A stretch of 64,000 nt of DNA from Thiorhodovibrio winogradskyi (GCF_036208045.1 NZ_CP121472.1:4041531-4105530), one strand, 5' to 3'; shown: positions 40,024 through 49,853, counted from the stretch's first letter. Notes: a model not told the origin generated them from the sequence alone. Numbers and translations: made by a program.

Positions 40024-40860
40024 ATGGCTACTTATGCAATCGGCGACATCCAGGGCTGCCACGACGAGTTCGCACTCCTGCTCGAGCGCCTGAGATTCGA
40101 TCCAGCCAACGACCGCCTGTGGTCGGTTGGCGATCTGGTCAACCGCGGTCCCAAGTCACTCGAGGTTCTGCGATTTTTCAAAGCGCTTGGCGAGTGTGCG
40201 GCAGTCGTCCTGGGCAACCACGATCTTCATCTCCTGGCACTGGCCGCGGGCAATCAGCAGCAAGCCCGCGACAGCACCCTGGACGCCATCCTTCAGGCAC
40301 CCGACCGCGATGAGTTGCTGCACTGGCTTCGCCACCGCCCGCTGTTTTTCCGCTCGAAAAAAAAGAATGTCGCCCTGGTCCATGCCGGACTCCCACCCCA
40401 GTGGGACTGCACCCAGGCCGCCGGTTTGGCAAGCGAGGTGGAGTCCGCGCTGCGCGATCCAGGTTATCAGGAATTTCTGCAGGGGCTCTACGGCAACGAA
40501 CCGAGCCGCTGGCGCGATGACCTGCGCGGCATGGATCGCCTGCGCTTCATCGTCAATGCGCTGACACGGCTGCGCTACTGCGACGCCGAGGGCACACTTC
40601 TGTTAAAAGAGAAGGGACTGCCAGGCAAGCAGTCCGAGGGCGCCCTGCCCTGGTTCCAGGTGCCCGGTCGTCGCAGCCGCGATGAGCGCATCATCTTCGG
40701 CCACTGGTCAACCCTTGGCTATCACACCGAGGAGAACCTCTGGGCCATCGACAGCGGCTGCCTGTGGGGCGGGGACTTGACCGCGATTCGGGTCCGTCGC
40801 AAAAAACCCTTTGAGCGCATTGCCATCGACTGTCCCGGCCATGCCAAACCCGGCGAATAA
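40024..40860 (+). CDS. apaH: Symmetrical bis(5'-nucleosyl)-tetraphosphatase
   Basis: ApaH cleaves Ap4A to two ADP and also removes Np4 caps from RNA. The chosen ATG at 40024 gives 278 residues beginning MATYAIGDIQGCHDEF. Metallophosphatase motifs are GDIQGCHDE, GDLVNRGP and GNHDLHLL, with the later HAGLPPQWD and FGHWSTLGYHTEENLWAID. The family's length is matched. In E. coli apaH closes the lptD operon; here it is separated from pdxA by the inserted minus-strand pair and has its own 260-base upstream region. Confidence 0.96.
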   Translation: MATYAIGDIQGCHDEFALLLERLRFDPANDRLWSVGDLVNRGPKSLEVLRFFKALGECAAVVLGNHDLHLLALAAGNQQQARDSTLDAILQAPDRDELLHWLRHRPLFFRSKKKNVALVHAGLPPQWDCTQAAGLASEVESALRDPGYQEFLQGLYGNEPSRWRDDLRGMDRLRFIVNALTRLRYCDAEGTLLLKEKGLPGKQSEGALPWFQVPGRRSRDERIIFGHWSTLGYHTEENLWAIDSGCLWGGDLTAIRVRRKKPFERIAIDCPGHAKPGE

Positions 40861-40929
40861 CGACCATCTCCTGCAGTCCTTGCAAACCCTGGCCGATTTC
40901 ATCGCCGGCTGCCCCCGGTGTGAGCCCGC

Positions 40930-41427
40930 TCAAGCAGCCTGAACGTATCGCTCCAGGGTCACAAAACGCAAATCATATGGGTTACGTGCATCCGCCGGGC
41001 GCGGCTCGCTGGCGACTTCTCGCCAATGCGCGGGATTCCAGCGCGGAAAATCAACATCACCCTCGACATCCGCCTCCACCCAGGTGAGATACATGCGCGC
41101 TGCCCGCGGCATCAGGGCGCGATAGAGAGACGCACCGCCAATCACCATGAGTTCCGCCGCGCCGGCACAAGCCACAACGGCCTCTTGCGGACTCCGCACG
41201 ACGGCCACCCCAGACGGCTGATAATCTTGGTCGCGCGAGACCACGATGTGCTCACGCCTTGGCAGCAGACCAGGCAGGGATTCAAAAGTCCGCCGGCCCA
41301 TCACAATCGGTTTATCCAGGGTGAGCGCCTTGAAGTGCGCCAGGTCGGCAGGCAGGTGCCAGGGCAGGGCATTGTCGCGCCCGATGACGAAATTGCGTGC
41401 CAGCGCGGCAATCAAGCTAACCTTCAT
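40930..41427 (-). CDS. folA: Dihydrofolate reductase
   Basis: A 165-residue enzyme that reduces dihydrofolate with NADPH. It shows the start SLIAALARNFVIGRDNALPW, the folate-contacting LPADLAHFKALT, GRRTFESL, and the NADPH-binding VIGGASLYRALMP. It converges with apaH; their stops are about 70 bases apart. folA beside apaH is also seen in E. coli. Confidence 0.97.
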   Translation of the reverse strand: MKVSLIAALARNFVIGRDNALPWHLPADLAHFKALTLDKPIVMGRRTFESLPGLLPRREHIVVSRDQDYQPSGVAVVRSPQEAVVACAGAAELMVIGGASLYRALMPRAARMYLTWVEADVEGDVDFPRWNPAHWREVASEPRPADARNPYDLRFVTLERYVQAA

Positions 41428-41478
41428 CGCATCTTGCCAGTGCGGAGGATGACACTGCTGTGAGGGCGAGACGCGCCA

Positions 41479-41856
41479 TCAGCCCGCGGCCAGTTGTCGC
41501 GCGGGCTGGGAACTGACCAGGGTCGGCGCCGACCACAAGCGCTCCAGATTGTAGAAGTCCCGTACCTTTGGCAACATCACATGCAGCACAATGCCGTTTA
41601 AGTCCACCAGCGCCCACTCGCCCTCGGCCACGCCCTCGGTCCCCAGCGGAGCTTCACCAGCCTCCTTGGCCTTGTAGGCCACGGTCTCGGCAATGGCCTT
41701 TACATGCCGATCGGAGGTTCCGGAGGCCAGGATCATCAGATCCGTCACCGAGGTCTTATCGCGCACATCCATCACCTGGACATCGCGGGCTTTCATGTCA
41801 TCAAGGGTGCTGAGCACCAGTTGTTTCAGGGCAAGAAGCTGTCGGTCGAGCTGCAT
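41479..41856 (-). CDS. rsfS: Ribosomal silencing factor RsfS (YbeB/Iojap)
   Basis: RsfS binds ribosomal protein L14 and blocks subunit joining under starvation. The ATG at 41856 (MQLDRQLLALKQLVLSTLDD) gives 125 residues; a longer frame reaches 41907. Family signatures include VMDVRDKTSVTDLMILASGTS, HVKAIAETV and WALVDLNGIVLHVML followed by RDFYNLERLW. The usual neighbours nadD and rlmH are not in the window: the next gene on this strand is folA. Confidence 0.95.
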   Translation of the reverse strand: MQLDRQLLALKQLVLSTLDDMKARDVQVMDVRDKTSVTDLMILASGTSDRHVKAIAETVAYKAKEAGEAPLGTEGVAEGEWALVDLNGIVLHVMLPKVRDFYNLERLWSAPTLVSSQPARQLAAG

Positions 41857-42067
41857 GCAATCTCCGTTGTTTCGCGCCAAACGCGCATGGCTTGAGTCAT
41901 CAATCATCAGTCGTCCCAGAATTAGGCCTTTGCCGGCCTCAATCTTCCAAGGCTCTCATCAGTTATCTCCCGCATCAATCATAAGTCAAACGGACAGCTT
42001 CTTTCGAGAAAACCACAATCCCCGTCTTGGCAAGGCAGTGCGAGCACGGTTATAGTTGGCGTTCGGA

Positions 42068-42178
42068 ACGCTGTCGCGGGAGAGATCGGCCCATGGCCGA
42101 CGCCGAAGGCGCAACTCCGCCCGGAATCGCTCAGGCACCCAGGACCGCGAAAACAGCTCCGACTCTGGAGAGCGGTTT
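42068..42178 (+). ncRNA. Glycine riboswitch aptamer upstream of gcvT
   Basis: The sequence carries the conserved aptamer parts in order: GCGGGAGAGATC (P1/P2 start), GACGCCGAAGGCGCAA (the GCCGAAGG core), CGCTCAGGCACCCAGGACCG and the closing ACTCTGGAGAGCGG. This matches the single-aptamer form of the glycine riboswitch with a following short stem; I could not find a second full aptamer. It senses glycine and controls the glycine-cleavage genes that follow, about 430 bases downstream on the same strand. It also starts about 210 bases from the divergent rsfS start. Confidence 0.9.
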
Positions 42179-42606
42179 GTCCGCCAGTGCAGGCACTGCT
42201 TCACTATCCACCGTAACATCCATCGGCGGATTGCAGGGCTTGATACGACTGCGGACCAACCCACCGAAGGGGCAGCCCGACAAGGTGTCGCGCGACGTCA
42301 TCCGCGTGCGACACCCAAGGGCAAACTCTCAGGTTCAGGACAGAGGGGCGGTGCAAATATTGGCGACAAGCTCAACTCGCTGTCATTCGGAATGACCGTG
42401 AAATAACGCTTTCATCCTCTGGGATGATCGACACGATCAGCCTTATGTCACCCAGGCGACCCCTTAGGGCGACCCATAAGGGCGACAAGCTATCCGGGAA
42501 ACGCGAAAAAGAGTCAAGGTTGCCCTTTGACACAAGCCCTTTTCACGTCTGCCCAAGAAGCCTGTGCCCAACCCAACTCCAGCAGCCCCGACCCAGAGAC
42601 TCTTTC
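42179..42606 (+). other. Long leader between glycine riboswitch and gcvT
   Basis: A 428-base stretch with no recognisable gene. It holds two small hairpins: GTCATTCGGAATGAC at about 42376-42396, and CCCTTAGGGCGACCCATAAGGG near 42460-42481. Neither is followed by a clear T-run. The gcvT frame stays open upward to 42424, but that section lacks GcvT homology. The expression platform of the riboswitch is therefore not obvious. Confidence 0.5.
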
Positions 42607-43698
42607 ATGGCTCATCGCACCCCCCTCTTTGCCGCGCACCAGGCAGCCGGCGCCCGCATGGTGCCCTTTGGTGGCTGGGACATGCCCCTGCACTACGGCT
42701 CTCAAATCGAGGAACATCACGCCGTGCGCCGCGCCGCCGGGGTCTTCGATGTCTCCCACATGCGCGCCCTCGACATCTCGGGCACGCATGCAAGCGACTT
42801 TTTGCGCTACCTGCTTGCCAACGACATCGCCCGGATCAAAGACCCTGGCGGAGCACTCTACAGCTGCATGCTGAATCCCAGCGGCGGCGTGATCGACGAT
42901 CTCATCCTCTACCGACGCAGCGCCGACAGCTACCGTCTGGTGCTGAATGCCGCCACCACCGACAGCGATCTGGACTGGATCAACGCCCAGGCCGAGCCAT
43001 TCGCGCCGGTCATCTCCCGTCGCGACGATCTGGCCATGCTGGCGGTGCAAGGCCCCGAGGCGCGCGCCAAGGCACTACCGCTGCTTTCGGCGGATCTGAG
43101 ATCAGCACTTGAGCAGCTTAAACCCTTCCATGCCTGCGAGCGCGATGAATGCTTTGTCGCTCGCACCGGCTACACCGGGGAGGATGGCCTTGAGATCATC
43201 CTGCCCAATGAACAAGTGATTGATCTATGGCAACGGCTGCTCAATGCCGGTATACGCCCCTGCGGACTGGGCGCGCGCGATACGCTGCGGCTTGAGGCCG
43301 GCATGCACCTGTCCGGCCAGGACATGGGCCCGGAGGTCTCACCATTGACCAGTGGCCTTGGCTGGACGATCGCCTGGGAGCCGAGCGAGCGGGATTTTAT
43401 CGGCCGCGCGGCACTGGAGAAGCAACGCCATGCGCCGCTCGCCGAGCGCTTTGTTGGTCTGTTGCTGCTTGAGCGCGGCGTGCTGCGACATGGCCAGCCA
43501 ATCGTTGTCAACGACCAAGGCGCCGGCGTGATCACCTCCGGCGGTTTCTCGCCCACCCTGGAGCGGTCAATCGGCTTGGCGCGGATCACAGCGGAGGTCA
43601 CGGACGCCTGTCAGGTCGAGATTCGCGGCAAGCGACTCGCCGCGCGTCTGGTCAAACCACCCTTTGTCCGCCATGGCGAGATTAAAATCCCACGCTAG
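42607..43698 (+). CDS. gcvT: Glycine cleavage system T protein (aminomethyltransferase)
   Basis: GcvT moves the methylene carbon from the H-protein aminomethyl group to tetrahydrofolate and releases ammonia. The ATG at 42607 starts MAHRTPLFAAHQAAGARMVP and gives 363 residues, the usual length. Folate-site motifs include GGWDMPLHYGSQIEEH, VFDVSHMRALDISG, RTGYTGEDGLEI and LGARDTLRLEAGMHLSGQD. It is the first gene of the riboswitch-controlled gcv cluster. Confidence 0.97.
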   Translation: MAHRTPLFAAHQAAGARMVPFGGWDMPLHYGSQIEEHHAVRRAAGVFDVSHMRALDISGTHASDFLRYLLANDIARIKDPGGALYSCMLNPSGGVIDDLILYRRSADSYRLVLNAATTDSDLDWINAQAEPFAPVISRRDDLAMLAVQGPEARAKALPLLSADLRSALEQLKPFHACERDECFVARTGYTGEDGLEIILPNEQVIDLWQRLLNAGIRPCGLGARDTLRLEAGMHLSGQDMGPEVSPLTSGLGWTIAWEPSERDFIGRAALEKQRHAPLAERFVGLLLLERGVLRHGQPIVVNDQGAGVITSGGFSPTLERSIGLARITAEVTDACQVEIRGKRLAARLVKPPFVRHGEIKIPR

Positions 43699-43775
43699 CC
43701 GGGTCCGCTGATCCCCCAATCCACCATCCCAATATACGCTCTCATTCACCCTCGCTTCACAGCCCGGAGGATCCC

Positions 43776-44165
43776 ATGAGCCAGGTACCCACAGATCGAG
43801 TTTACAGCGACAGCCACGAGTGGCTGCTGGACAACGGCGACGGCACCGCGACCGTCGGCATCAGCGACCATGCCCAGGAAGCGTTGGGCGACCTGGTGTT
43901 TGTCGAGACGCCAAGCATCGGCGATGAACTCAGCGCCAAACAGGCCTGCGCCGTGGTTGAATCCGTCAAGGCCGCCTCCGATATCTACAGCCCGATCAGC
44001 GGCGAGGTGGTGGAAGTCAACGAGCTGCTCGTTGACAACCCGGAACTGATCAACGGCGATGCCCATGGCGAAGGCTGGATCTTTCGCTTGACGATTGCCG
44101 ATCCCACTGAAATCGAAGCCTTGCTGGATGCCGAGGCCTACGGCGAGCTAATCGCCGAAGACTGA
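43776..44165 (+). CDS. gcvH: Glycine cleavage system H protein (lipoyl carrier)
   Basis: A 129-residue lipoate carrier that shuttles the aminomethyl intermediate among P, T and L proteins. The lipoylated lysine lies in VVESVKAASDIYSP; other family parts are SHEWL near the start and ALGDLVFVETP. AGGAGG-like sequence (CCCGGAGGATCCC) precedes its ATG. It lies 77 bases after gcvT. Confidence 0.98.
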   Translation: MSQVPTDRVYSDSHEWLLDNGDGTATVGISDHAQEALGDLVFVETPSIGDELSAKQACAVVESVKAASDIYSPISGEVVEVNELLVDNPELINGDAHGEGWIFRLTIADPTEIEALLDAEAYGELIAED

Positions 44166-44293
44166 AAGCCGTGCCCCTTCTCGTGCCTGACGAGTTGGCG
44201 CCTAGCTTTGAGTCGCGTCACCGCACCCTCTCACTCCGCACCGCCCACTGGCTGGCAGTTCGCCAGCCGGGGCCAATGACTTGAAACCAACGC

Positions 44294-45697
44294 ATGCCCT
44301 TTATTCCCCACACCCCTGAAGACACCTCGGAGATGCTGGCCCGCATTGGTGCCGAGAGCATCGAAGAGCTGTTTGACGAAATCCCGCCCGAATTGCGCGC
44401 CAGCGAGATTTCCGGCCTGGCCCCTGCCATGATGAGGGCCGAGCCGGAAATGGCCGTTGCCCGCCTGATGCGGGAGCGTGCGCGCGCCGATGGCGAGCCA
44501 CTGTGCTTCCTGGGCGCCGGCGCCTATGAGCACCATATTCCAGCGGCAGTCTGGCAGCTTGCCACGCGCGGGGAATTCTACAGCGCCTATACCCCCTATC
44601 AGGCCGAGGCCAGTCAGGGCACCCTGCAGGTGCTTTATGAATTCCAGTCCATGATGACCGCCTTGACCGGCCTAGATGCCTCCAACGCATCGCTCTACGA
44701 CGGTGCCTCCGCGCTGGCCGAGGCAGTGCTGATGGCGGTGCGCGCCAACCGCAAGGTGAAAAACGCACGCGTGCTGATGCCAGCCAGCGTCCATCCCTTC
44801 TACCGCCAGACGGTGCGCAGCATTGTGCGCCATCAAGGCATCGAGCTGGTCGAGGTGCCCTATGATCCGACCGGCGGCCATACCACAATCGCGGCGCTGG
44901 AGCAGGCCGCCGCCAGCGCACCCTGCGCGGCCCTGGTGGTCCCGCAGCCAAACGTCTTTGGCGTACTCGAGGAGGTCGACAGCCTGACCGACTGGGGGCA
45001 CGAGCACAACGCCCTGGTGATTGGGCTAGTGAATCCCGTTGCCCTGGCGCTGCTCAGCCCACCCGGCGACTGGGGCACCCAGACTGGCAAGACAGGCGGC
45101 GCCGACATCGCCTGCGGCGAGGGCCAGCCACTTGGCATGCCGCTGGCCTCCGGCGGACCCTATCTGGGCTTTCTGTGCTGCACCCAGGCGCTGGTGCGCC
45201 AACTGCCCGGGCGCATCGCCGGCAGAACTCTCGATCTTGACGGCAATCCCGGCTTCGCTCTGACATTGCAGGCGCGCGAGCAACACATTCGCCGTTCCAA
45301 GGCGACTTCCAACATCTGCACCAATCAGGGGCTGCTGGTCACGGCGGCGACCATTCACCTGTCGCTACTCGGTGCCGAGGGGCTCGAGCGGGTCGCGGCC
45401 GCCTGCCATGCCAATACGCGCACCCTGACCGCGCGGCTGTGCGAAATCCCGGGGGTCGAGCCCGTCTTTAACCGCCCGGTGTTTCACGAGCAAGTGGTGC
45501 GCCTGCCTCGGCCGACCGACGGGATCCTCAAGGCACTAGCCGCCGAGAACATCCTCGGCGGCTTCGACCTCGGTCGCTCCTATCCCGAACTCAATGGCAG
45601 CCTGCTGGTGTGCGCCACGGAAACGCGCACCGCATCCGACATCGACCACTTTCGCGACGCGCTCGGCCGCGCCCTCTCCCACGCCAGCGCCAACTGA
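44294..45697 (+). CDS. gcvPA: Glycine dehydrogenase (decarboxylating) subunit 1
   Basis: The N-terminal half of the split P protein (467 residues), which lacks the PLP lysine and pairs with GcvPB. Typical motifs are [57 protein letters not shown] and the later [16 protein letters not shown]...EQHIRR. The split form is common in bacteria outside the enterics. It follows gcvH by 128 bases and precedes gcvPB by 25. Confidence 0.97.
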   Translation: MPFIPHTPEDTSEMLARIGAESIEELFDEIPPELRASEISGLAPAMMRAEPEMAVARLMRERARADGEPLCFLGAGAYEHHIPAAVWQLATRGEFYSAYTPYQAEASQGTLQVLYEFQSMMTALTGLDASNASLYDGASALAEAVLMAVRANRKVKNARVLMPASVHPFYRQTVRSIVRHQGIELVEVPYDPTGGHTTIAALEQAAASAPCAALVVPQPNVFGVLEEVDSLTDWGHEHNALVIGLVNPVALALLSPPGDWGTQTGKTGGADIACGEGQPLGMPLASGGPYLGFLCCTQALVRQLPGRIAGRTLDLDGNPGFALTLQAREQHIRRSKATSNICTNQGLLVTAATIHLSLLGAEGLERVAAACHANTRTLTARLCEIPGVEPVFNRPVFHEQVVRLPRPTDGILKALAAENILGGFDLGRSYPELNGSLLVCATETRTASDIDHFRDALGRALSHASAN

Positions 45698-45722
45698 TCC
45701 CAGAACTGATCTCAGATTCGCC

Positions 45723-47198
45723 ATGCTGATTCACGACCATTCACACCCTGGCCGCCGCGCCGCCGCCCAGGCGCCACTAAGTCTTGCCGACTGCGACGAC
45801 CTGCCCCAGGCACTGCGGCGCGCAACCCGCCCGGCCCTGCCGGAAGTCTCCGAACTGGATGCGGTGCGCCACTACACCCGTCTGTCGCAGAAGAACTTTT
45901 CCATCGACACCCATTTCTATCCGCTCGGCTCCTGTACCATGAAGTACAACCCGCGCGCCTGTAACAGCCTGGCCTCCCTGCCCGGTTTTTTGGCGCGTCA
46001 CCCGGCAGCGCCAGAAAGCCATAGCCAGGGTGTCATGGCCTGCCTGTATGAATTGCAGGACATGCTCAAGGCCATCACCGGCATGCACGCCGTATCGCTC
46101 GCGCCCGCCGCCGGCGCCCAGGGCGAGCTGGCCGGGGTGCTGATGATCCGCGCCTATCACGACGCGCGCGGCGACCATGGCCGACGCGAGATTCTGGTGC
46201 CGGACGCGGCCCATGGCACCAACCCCGCCTCGGCCATCATGGCCGGCTTCGAGGTGCGCGAGATTCCAACAGGGCCCGACGGCGACGTGGATGTCGAGGC
46301 ACTAAGCCAGGCGCTCGGCCCCCAGACGGCCGGCATCATGCTGACCAACCCAAGCACTGTCGGGGTGTTTGACCGCAACATCCAGGTAATCGCGAAACAG
46401 GTGCACGCCGCCGGCGGCCTGCTCTACTACGATGGCGCCAACCTCAACGCCATTCTCGGCAAGGTCCGCCCGGGCGACATGGGCTTTGATGTCATTCACA
46501 TGAACCTGCACAAAACCTTCTCCACCCCGCACGGTGGCGGCGGACCAGGCGCGGGCCCGGTGGGTGTGGCCAAGCATCTCGAGCCCTATCTGCCCATTCC
46601 GCTGGTCGCGCGCGCGGGAGAAAGCCCGGGGGAGGGATTTGTCTGGCACGACGAGCACAGCCGCCCCGAGACCATTGGCCGCCTGACCGCTTTCGGCGGC
46701 AACATCGGCATTCTGCTGCGCGCCTATATCTATGCCCGCCTGCTCGGCATTGAAGGCATGCAGCGGGTGGGCGAATATGCCACCCTCAACGCCAATTACC
46801 TGCTCAAACGCCTGAGCGAGGCAGGCTTTCAACCTGCCTACCCCAAGCGCCGCGCGAGCCATGAGTTCATTATCACGCTCAAGCGCGAGGCCAAGACGCA
46901 TGGCATCACCACCATGGACTTCGCCAAACGGCTGCTCGACCATGGCTTTCACGCGCCCACGACTTACTTTCCGCTCTTGGTACCCGAATGCCTGCTAATC
47001 GAGCCAACCGAGACCGAAAGCAAAGAAGTGCTCGATGCCTTTGTCGAAGCCATGATCGCGATTCGCGCGGAAGCCGAGCAGAATCCGGAAATCCTGCGCA
47101 CCGCGCCGCACAGCCTGCCTGTCAAGCGCCTTGATGACGTCCGCGCCGCGCGTCACCTCGACCTGGCCTGGACGCCGCCAGCCGACAGCCACCCGTAA
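45723..47198 (+). CDS. gcvPB: Glycine dehydrogenase (decarboxylating) subunit 2
   Basis: The C-terminal, PLP-binding half of the P protein, which decarboxylates glycine and loads H protein. The ATG at 45723 gives 491 residues starting [14 protein letters not shown]. Conserved are [43 protein letters not shown] and the PLP-lysine motif [20 protein letters not shown]. With gcvT, gcvH and gcvPA it completes the system except for the L protein (lpd), which is not in this cluster. Confidence 0.97.
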   Translation: MLIHDHSHPGRRAAAQAPLSLADCDDLPQALRRATRPALPEVSELDAVRHYTRLSQKNFSIDTHFYPLGSCTMKYNPRACNSLASLPGFLARHPAAPESHSQGVMACLYELQDMLKAITGMHAVSLAPAAGAQGELAGVLMIRAYHDARGDHGRREILVPDAAHGTNPASAIMAGFEVREIPTGPDGDVDVEALSQALGPQTAGIMLTNPSTVGVFDRNIQVIAKQVHAAGGLLYYDGANLNAILGKVRPGDMGFDVIHMNLHKTFSTPHGGGGPGAGPVGVAKHLEPYLPIPLVARAGESPGEGFVWHDEHSRPETIGRLTAFGGNIGILLRAYIYARLLGIEGMQRVGEYATLNANYLLKRLSEAGFQPAYPKRRASHEFIITLKREAKTHGITTMDFAKRLLDHGFHAPTTYFPLLVPECLLIEPTETESKEVLDAFVEAMIAIRAEAEQNPEILRTAPHSLPVKRLDDVRAARHLDLAWTPPADSHP

Positions 47199-47211
47199 TG
47201 AGCCCATTGAC

Positions 47212-47580
47212 ATGGCCCATCAAAATCAAAAAGGTTTAAAACGCATCATCTATGCGTTCGGCTACTCGATGAGAGGCTTCAAAGCCTGCTTTGAGCTGGA
47301 GGAAGCCTTTCGTCAAGAAGTCATACTACTCATTCCGCTCATTCCCCTTGGCCTGTGGCTGGCCGAAACTCCGGTTGAGCGCGCCCTGTTGGTCGGCAGC
47401 CTGCTGCTGGTCCCCATTGTCGAACTGCTCAATTCCGCGATCGAGGCCAATGTCGACCGCGTCGGCCTGGAGCGGCACGAACTCTCCGCCCGCGCCAAGG
47501 ACATCGCCTCGGCGGCGGTTTTCTCCAGCATCGCCTTCGTGGTGGTCATCTGGCTCGTCATCCTGTTGCCAAAGATTTAG
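47212..47580 (+). CDS. dgkA: Diacylglycerol kinase, small membrane type
   Basis: DgkA phosphorylates diacylglycerol to phosphatidic acid at the inner membrane, recycling lipid made during envelope synthesis. The ATG at 47212 gives 122 residues with three membrane segments (VILLIPLIPLGLWLA, ALLVGSLLLVPIVELL, AVFSSIAFVVVIWLVILL). The catalytic region NSAIEANVDRVGLERHELSA is conserved. It begins 13 bases after gcvPB, so is probably read with the gcv transcript. Confidence 0.95.
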   Translation: MAHQNQKGLKRIIYAFGYSMRGFKACFELEEAFRQEVILLIPLIPLGLWLAETPVERALLVGSLLLVPIVELLNSAIEANVDRVGLERHELSARAKDIASAAVFSSIAFVVVIWLVILLPKI

Positions 47581-47591
47581 TGGTTTCGCTC

Positions 47592-48119
47592 ATGTCCCAT
47601 CACCAAGACCTCGACTTCCTGCCGCTGAATCTCGCCATCCTAACGGTGTCCGACAGTCGCACCATGGAAAACGACAGCTCCGGCCATTTGCTCGCCGAGA
47701 GCGCCACCGCCGCCGGTCACCGCGTGATGGCGCGTGAAATCTGCAGCGACAATCGCTATCTGCTACGCGCCGTGTTTTCACACTGGATCGCGGATAACGA
47801 GGTGCAAGTGGTGATCAGCACCGGCGGCACCGGCGTGACCGGACGCGATAACACGCCCGAGGCGCTAATGCCCTTGCTGGACAAAGAAATCGCGGGCTTC
47901 GGCGAACTGTTTCGCTCGCTATCGTTCGGCGACATTGGCGCATCCACCATCCAGTCGCGCACCCTGGCCGGCATGGCCAATGCCACTTTGCTGTTTTGCC
48001 TGCCGGGCTCCACCGGCGCCTGCCGCACCGCCTGGGATGGCATTCTTGGCCCACAACTCGACCGTCGCACCCGGCCATGCAACTTCGCGCAGCTCATTGA
48101 ACGCTTCAGCGAGAGCTGA
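47592..48119 (+). CDS. moaB: Molybdenum cofactor biosynthesis protein MoaB
   Basis: A MogA/MoaB-fold molybdopterin-binding protein of 175 residues that adenylylates molybdopterin. I prefer the ATG at 47592 (MSHHQDLDFLPLNLA); a GTG at 47580 overlaps the dgkA stop. The pterin-binding motif is VVISTGGTGVTGRDNTPEAL, with LPGSTGACRTAWDGIL near the end. It lies 25 bases before moeA. Confidence 0.94.
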   Translation: MSHHQDLDFLPLNLAILTVSDSRTMENDSSGHLLAESATAAGHRVMAREICSDNRYLLRAVFSHWIADNEVQVVISTGGTGVTGRDNTPEALMPLLDKEIAGFGELFRSLSFGDIGASTIQSRTLAGMANATLLFCLPGSTGACRTAWDGILGPQLDRRTRPCNFAQLIERFSES

Positions 48120-48144
48120 GCGCTAGCAACCAAGCATCGCCACC

Positions 48145-49437
48145 ATGACCACCGTCAACCAGCACAACAGCTGTGACTCCGAAAGCGATAGGACACTCAC
48201 TGTCGAAGAGGCCATCGCGCGCATACTGGCCCGCGACTTTCCGCCGCTAGCGCTGGAAGCCTTACCGCTGGATCAGGCCCTCGGACGCATGCTTGCACAG
48301 TCTGTCATTAGCCCCATCGATCAGCCCAGTTGGGACCACAGCGCCATGGACGGCTATGCGCTGCGCCATGTCGATCTCAGCCGCGACCCGCCCGAGTGGC
48401 TCGTCAGCCAGCGCATCCCCGCCGGCAGCCAGCCCGGCCCCCTCCTCCATGGCACAGCCGCGCGCATTTTCACCGGCGCCCCGGTGCCGGATGGCGCGGA
48501 TACGGTGGTGGTGCAGGAAATCTGCCGCCAGGATGGGGACAGGCTGCATATCGCCCCGAATGAGCACGCAAACCTCGAGGCATTGATCAAGCCCGGTGCC
48601 AATATCCGCCAGCGCGGCGAGGACATTCGCGCAGGCGATCATATTCTGGACTCGGGCACCAAACTCGGCCCCCAACATCTGGCGCTCGCGGCGTCAGTCG
48701 GTATCGCGGAGTTGCAAGTCTACCGGCGCCTGCGCGTCGCCATTTTGAGCAGTGGCGATGAACTTATCCTGCCCGGCCACCCCTTGCAACCCGGGCAGAT
48801 CTATAACTCCAACCGCTTCATGCTCGCCGGCCTGCTGCGCGCCCTGGGCTGCGAGGTCATTGACCTGGGCATGATCCCGGACCGCTTCGAGGCGACCCTG
48901 CAGGCATTGCGCGAAGCCGCCAACCAAGCCGATCTGGTTATCGCCAGCGGCGGCGTCTCGGTCGGCGAGGAAGACCACGTCCGCCCGGCACTCAAGCAAC
49001 TTGGCACGCTGGACCTGCCCCGAGTCGCGATGCGCCCCGGCAAGCCGATTGCGATCGGTCGTATTGGTCAGGTCGCCTTTATCGGCAGCCCCGGCAATCC
49101 GGTGTCACTTTTCGTCACCTTCGCGCTCTTTGCCCGACCGCTGATCCTCAAACTCCAGGGGAGTCGCCTCGGCATCAGCGACAGCCCACTGTCCCGCCCT
49201 TGGCGCGTCAGCGCCGATTTCGCAACCAAAAAGCCGGAAAAACGCAGAGAATACCAGCGTGCCCGGCTGCTACTGGGCGACAACGGCCAGCCCCGGGTCC
49301 AGGTCTTTCCAAGCCGTTCCTCGGCCGCCATCACCTCACTCAGTTGGGCCGCTGGCTTGGTGGTGATTCCAGAGCACAGCCAAATCAGTCACGGGGATAT
49401 GGTCGACTTTCTGCCCTTCAGCGAGTTGCTAACATGA
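48145..49437 (+). CDS. moeA: Molybdopterin molybdenumtransferase MoeA
   Basis: MoeA inserts molybdate into adenylylated molybdopterin. The 430-residue protein shows its four-domain signature: PSWDHSAMDGYALR, FTGAPVPDGADTVV, VAILSSGDELILPG with IYNSNRFML, ASGGVSVGEEDHV and FIGSPGNPVSLFV, plus a C-terminal domain. It overlaps moaD by four bases (ATGA), so the pair is translationally coupled. Confidence 0.97.
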   Translation: MTTVNQHNSCDSESDRTLTVEEAIARILARDFPPLALEALPLDQALGRMLAQSVISPIDQPSWDHSAMDGYALRHVDLSRDPPEWLVSQRIPAGSQPGPLLHGTAARIFTGAPVPDGADTVVVQEICRQDGDRLHIAPNEHANLEALIKPGANIRQRGEDIRAGDHILDSGTKLGPQHLALAASVGIAELQVYRRLRVAILSSGDELILPGHPLQPGQIYNSNRFMLAGLLRALGCEVIDLGMIPDRFEATLQALREAANQADLVIASGGVSVGEEDHVRPALKQLGTLDLPRVAMRPGKPIAIGRIGQVAFIGSPGNPVSLFVTFALFARPLILKLQGSRLGISDSPLSRPWRVSADFATKKPEKRREYQRARLLLGDNGQPRVQVFPSRSSAAITSLSWAAGLVVIPEHSQISHGDMVDFLPFSELLT

Positions 49438-49685
49438 TCCGCCTGCTCTATTTTGCCAGCCTGCGCGAGACACTTGGCTGTGAGGGCGAGGACTATCCGC
49501 TGCAATCCCCCATCACAACCGCCGAACTGCGCACCCAACTCGCCTCGCGCGGCCAACCCTGGTCCGAGGCGCTCGCCCCCGCGCGGTTAATCCTCGCCGC
49601 CGTCAATCAATCCATCGCTGGCACTGATACCATCATTCAGCCTGGCGACGAAGTAGCCTTTTTCCCGCCCGTGACCGGAGGCTAG
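49434..49685 (+). CDS. moaD: Molybdopterin synthase small subunit MoaD
   Basis: An 83-residue ubiquitin-like protein, MIRLLYFASLRETLGCEG at the start and ending PPVTGG; the terminal GG carries the thiocarboxylate that supplies sulfur to molybdopterin. Its ATG overlaps the moeA stop. The partner subunit moaE is not found downstream, so it must lie elsewhere. The 292 bases after it hold no gene. Confidence 0.95.
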   Translation: MIRLLYFASLRETLGCEGEDYPLQSPITTAELRTQLASRGQPWSEALAPARLILAAVNQSIAGTDTIIQPGDEVAFFPPVTGG

Positions 49686-49853
49686 CCTGGGTTGTCTAAA
49701 CCAACCGGGTTGGCTGCCCCATCTGGGCATCACCAAGGCGTCTCGGCAACCCAAATACTGGCCAGCAATTCAAAATGTGGGTGTTTCTTCTGGTGTAGAT
49801 AACCGGGCCAACAACCTGGCGCTGGAAAACGAAATATGGAATTGCTAAATACT

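Noticed and set aside
40841-40942. A 33-codon frame overlapping the apaH stop, MPNPANNDHLLQSLQTLADF with a CPRC pair near the end
   Set aside because: It overlaps both apaH and the end of folA, has no clear ribosome-binding site and no family; coding is possible but not supported.
42179-42400. A second glycine aptamer after the first
   Set aside because: The conserved GCCGAAGG/CUCAGG core is not repeated; only loosely GC-rich stems follow.
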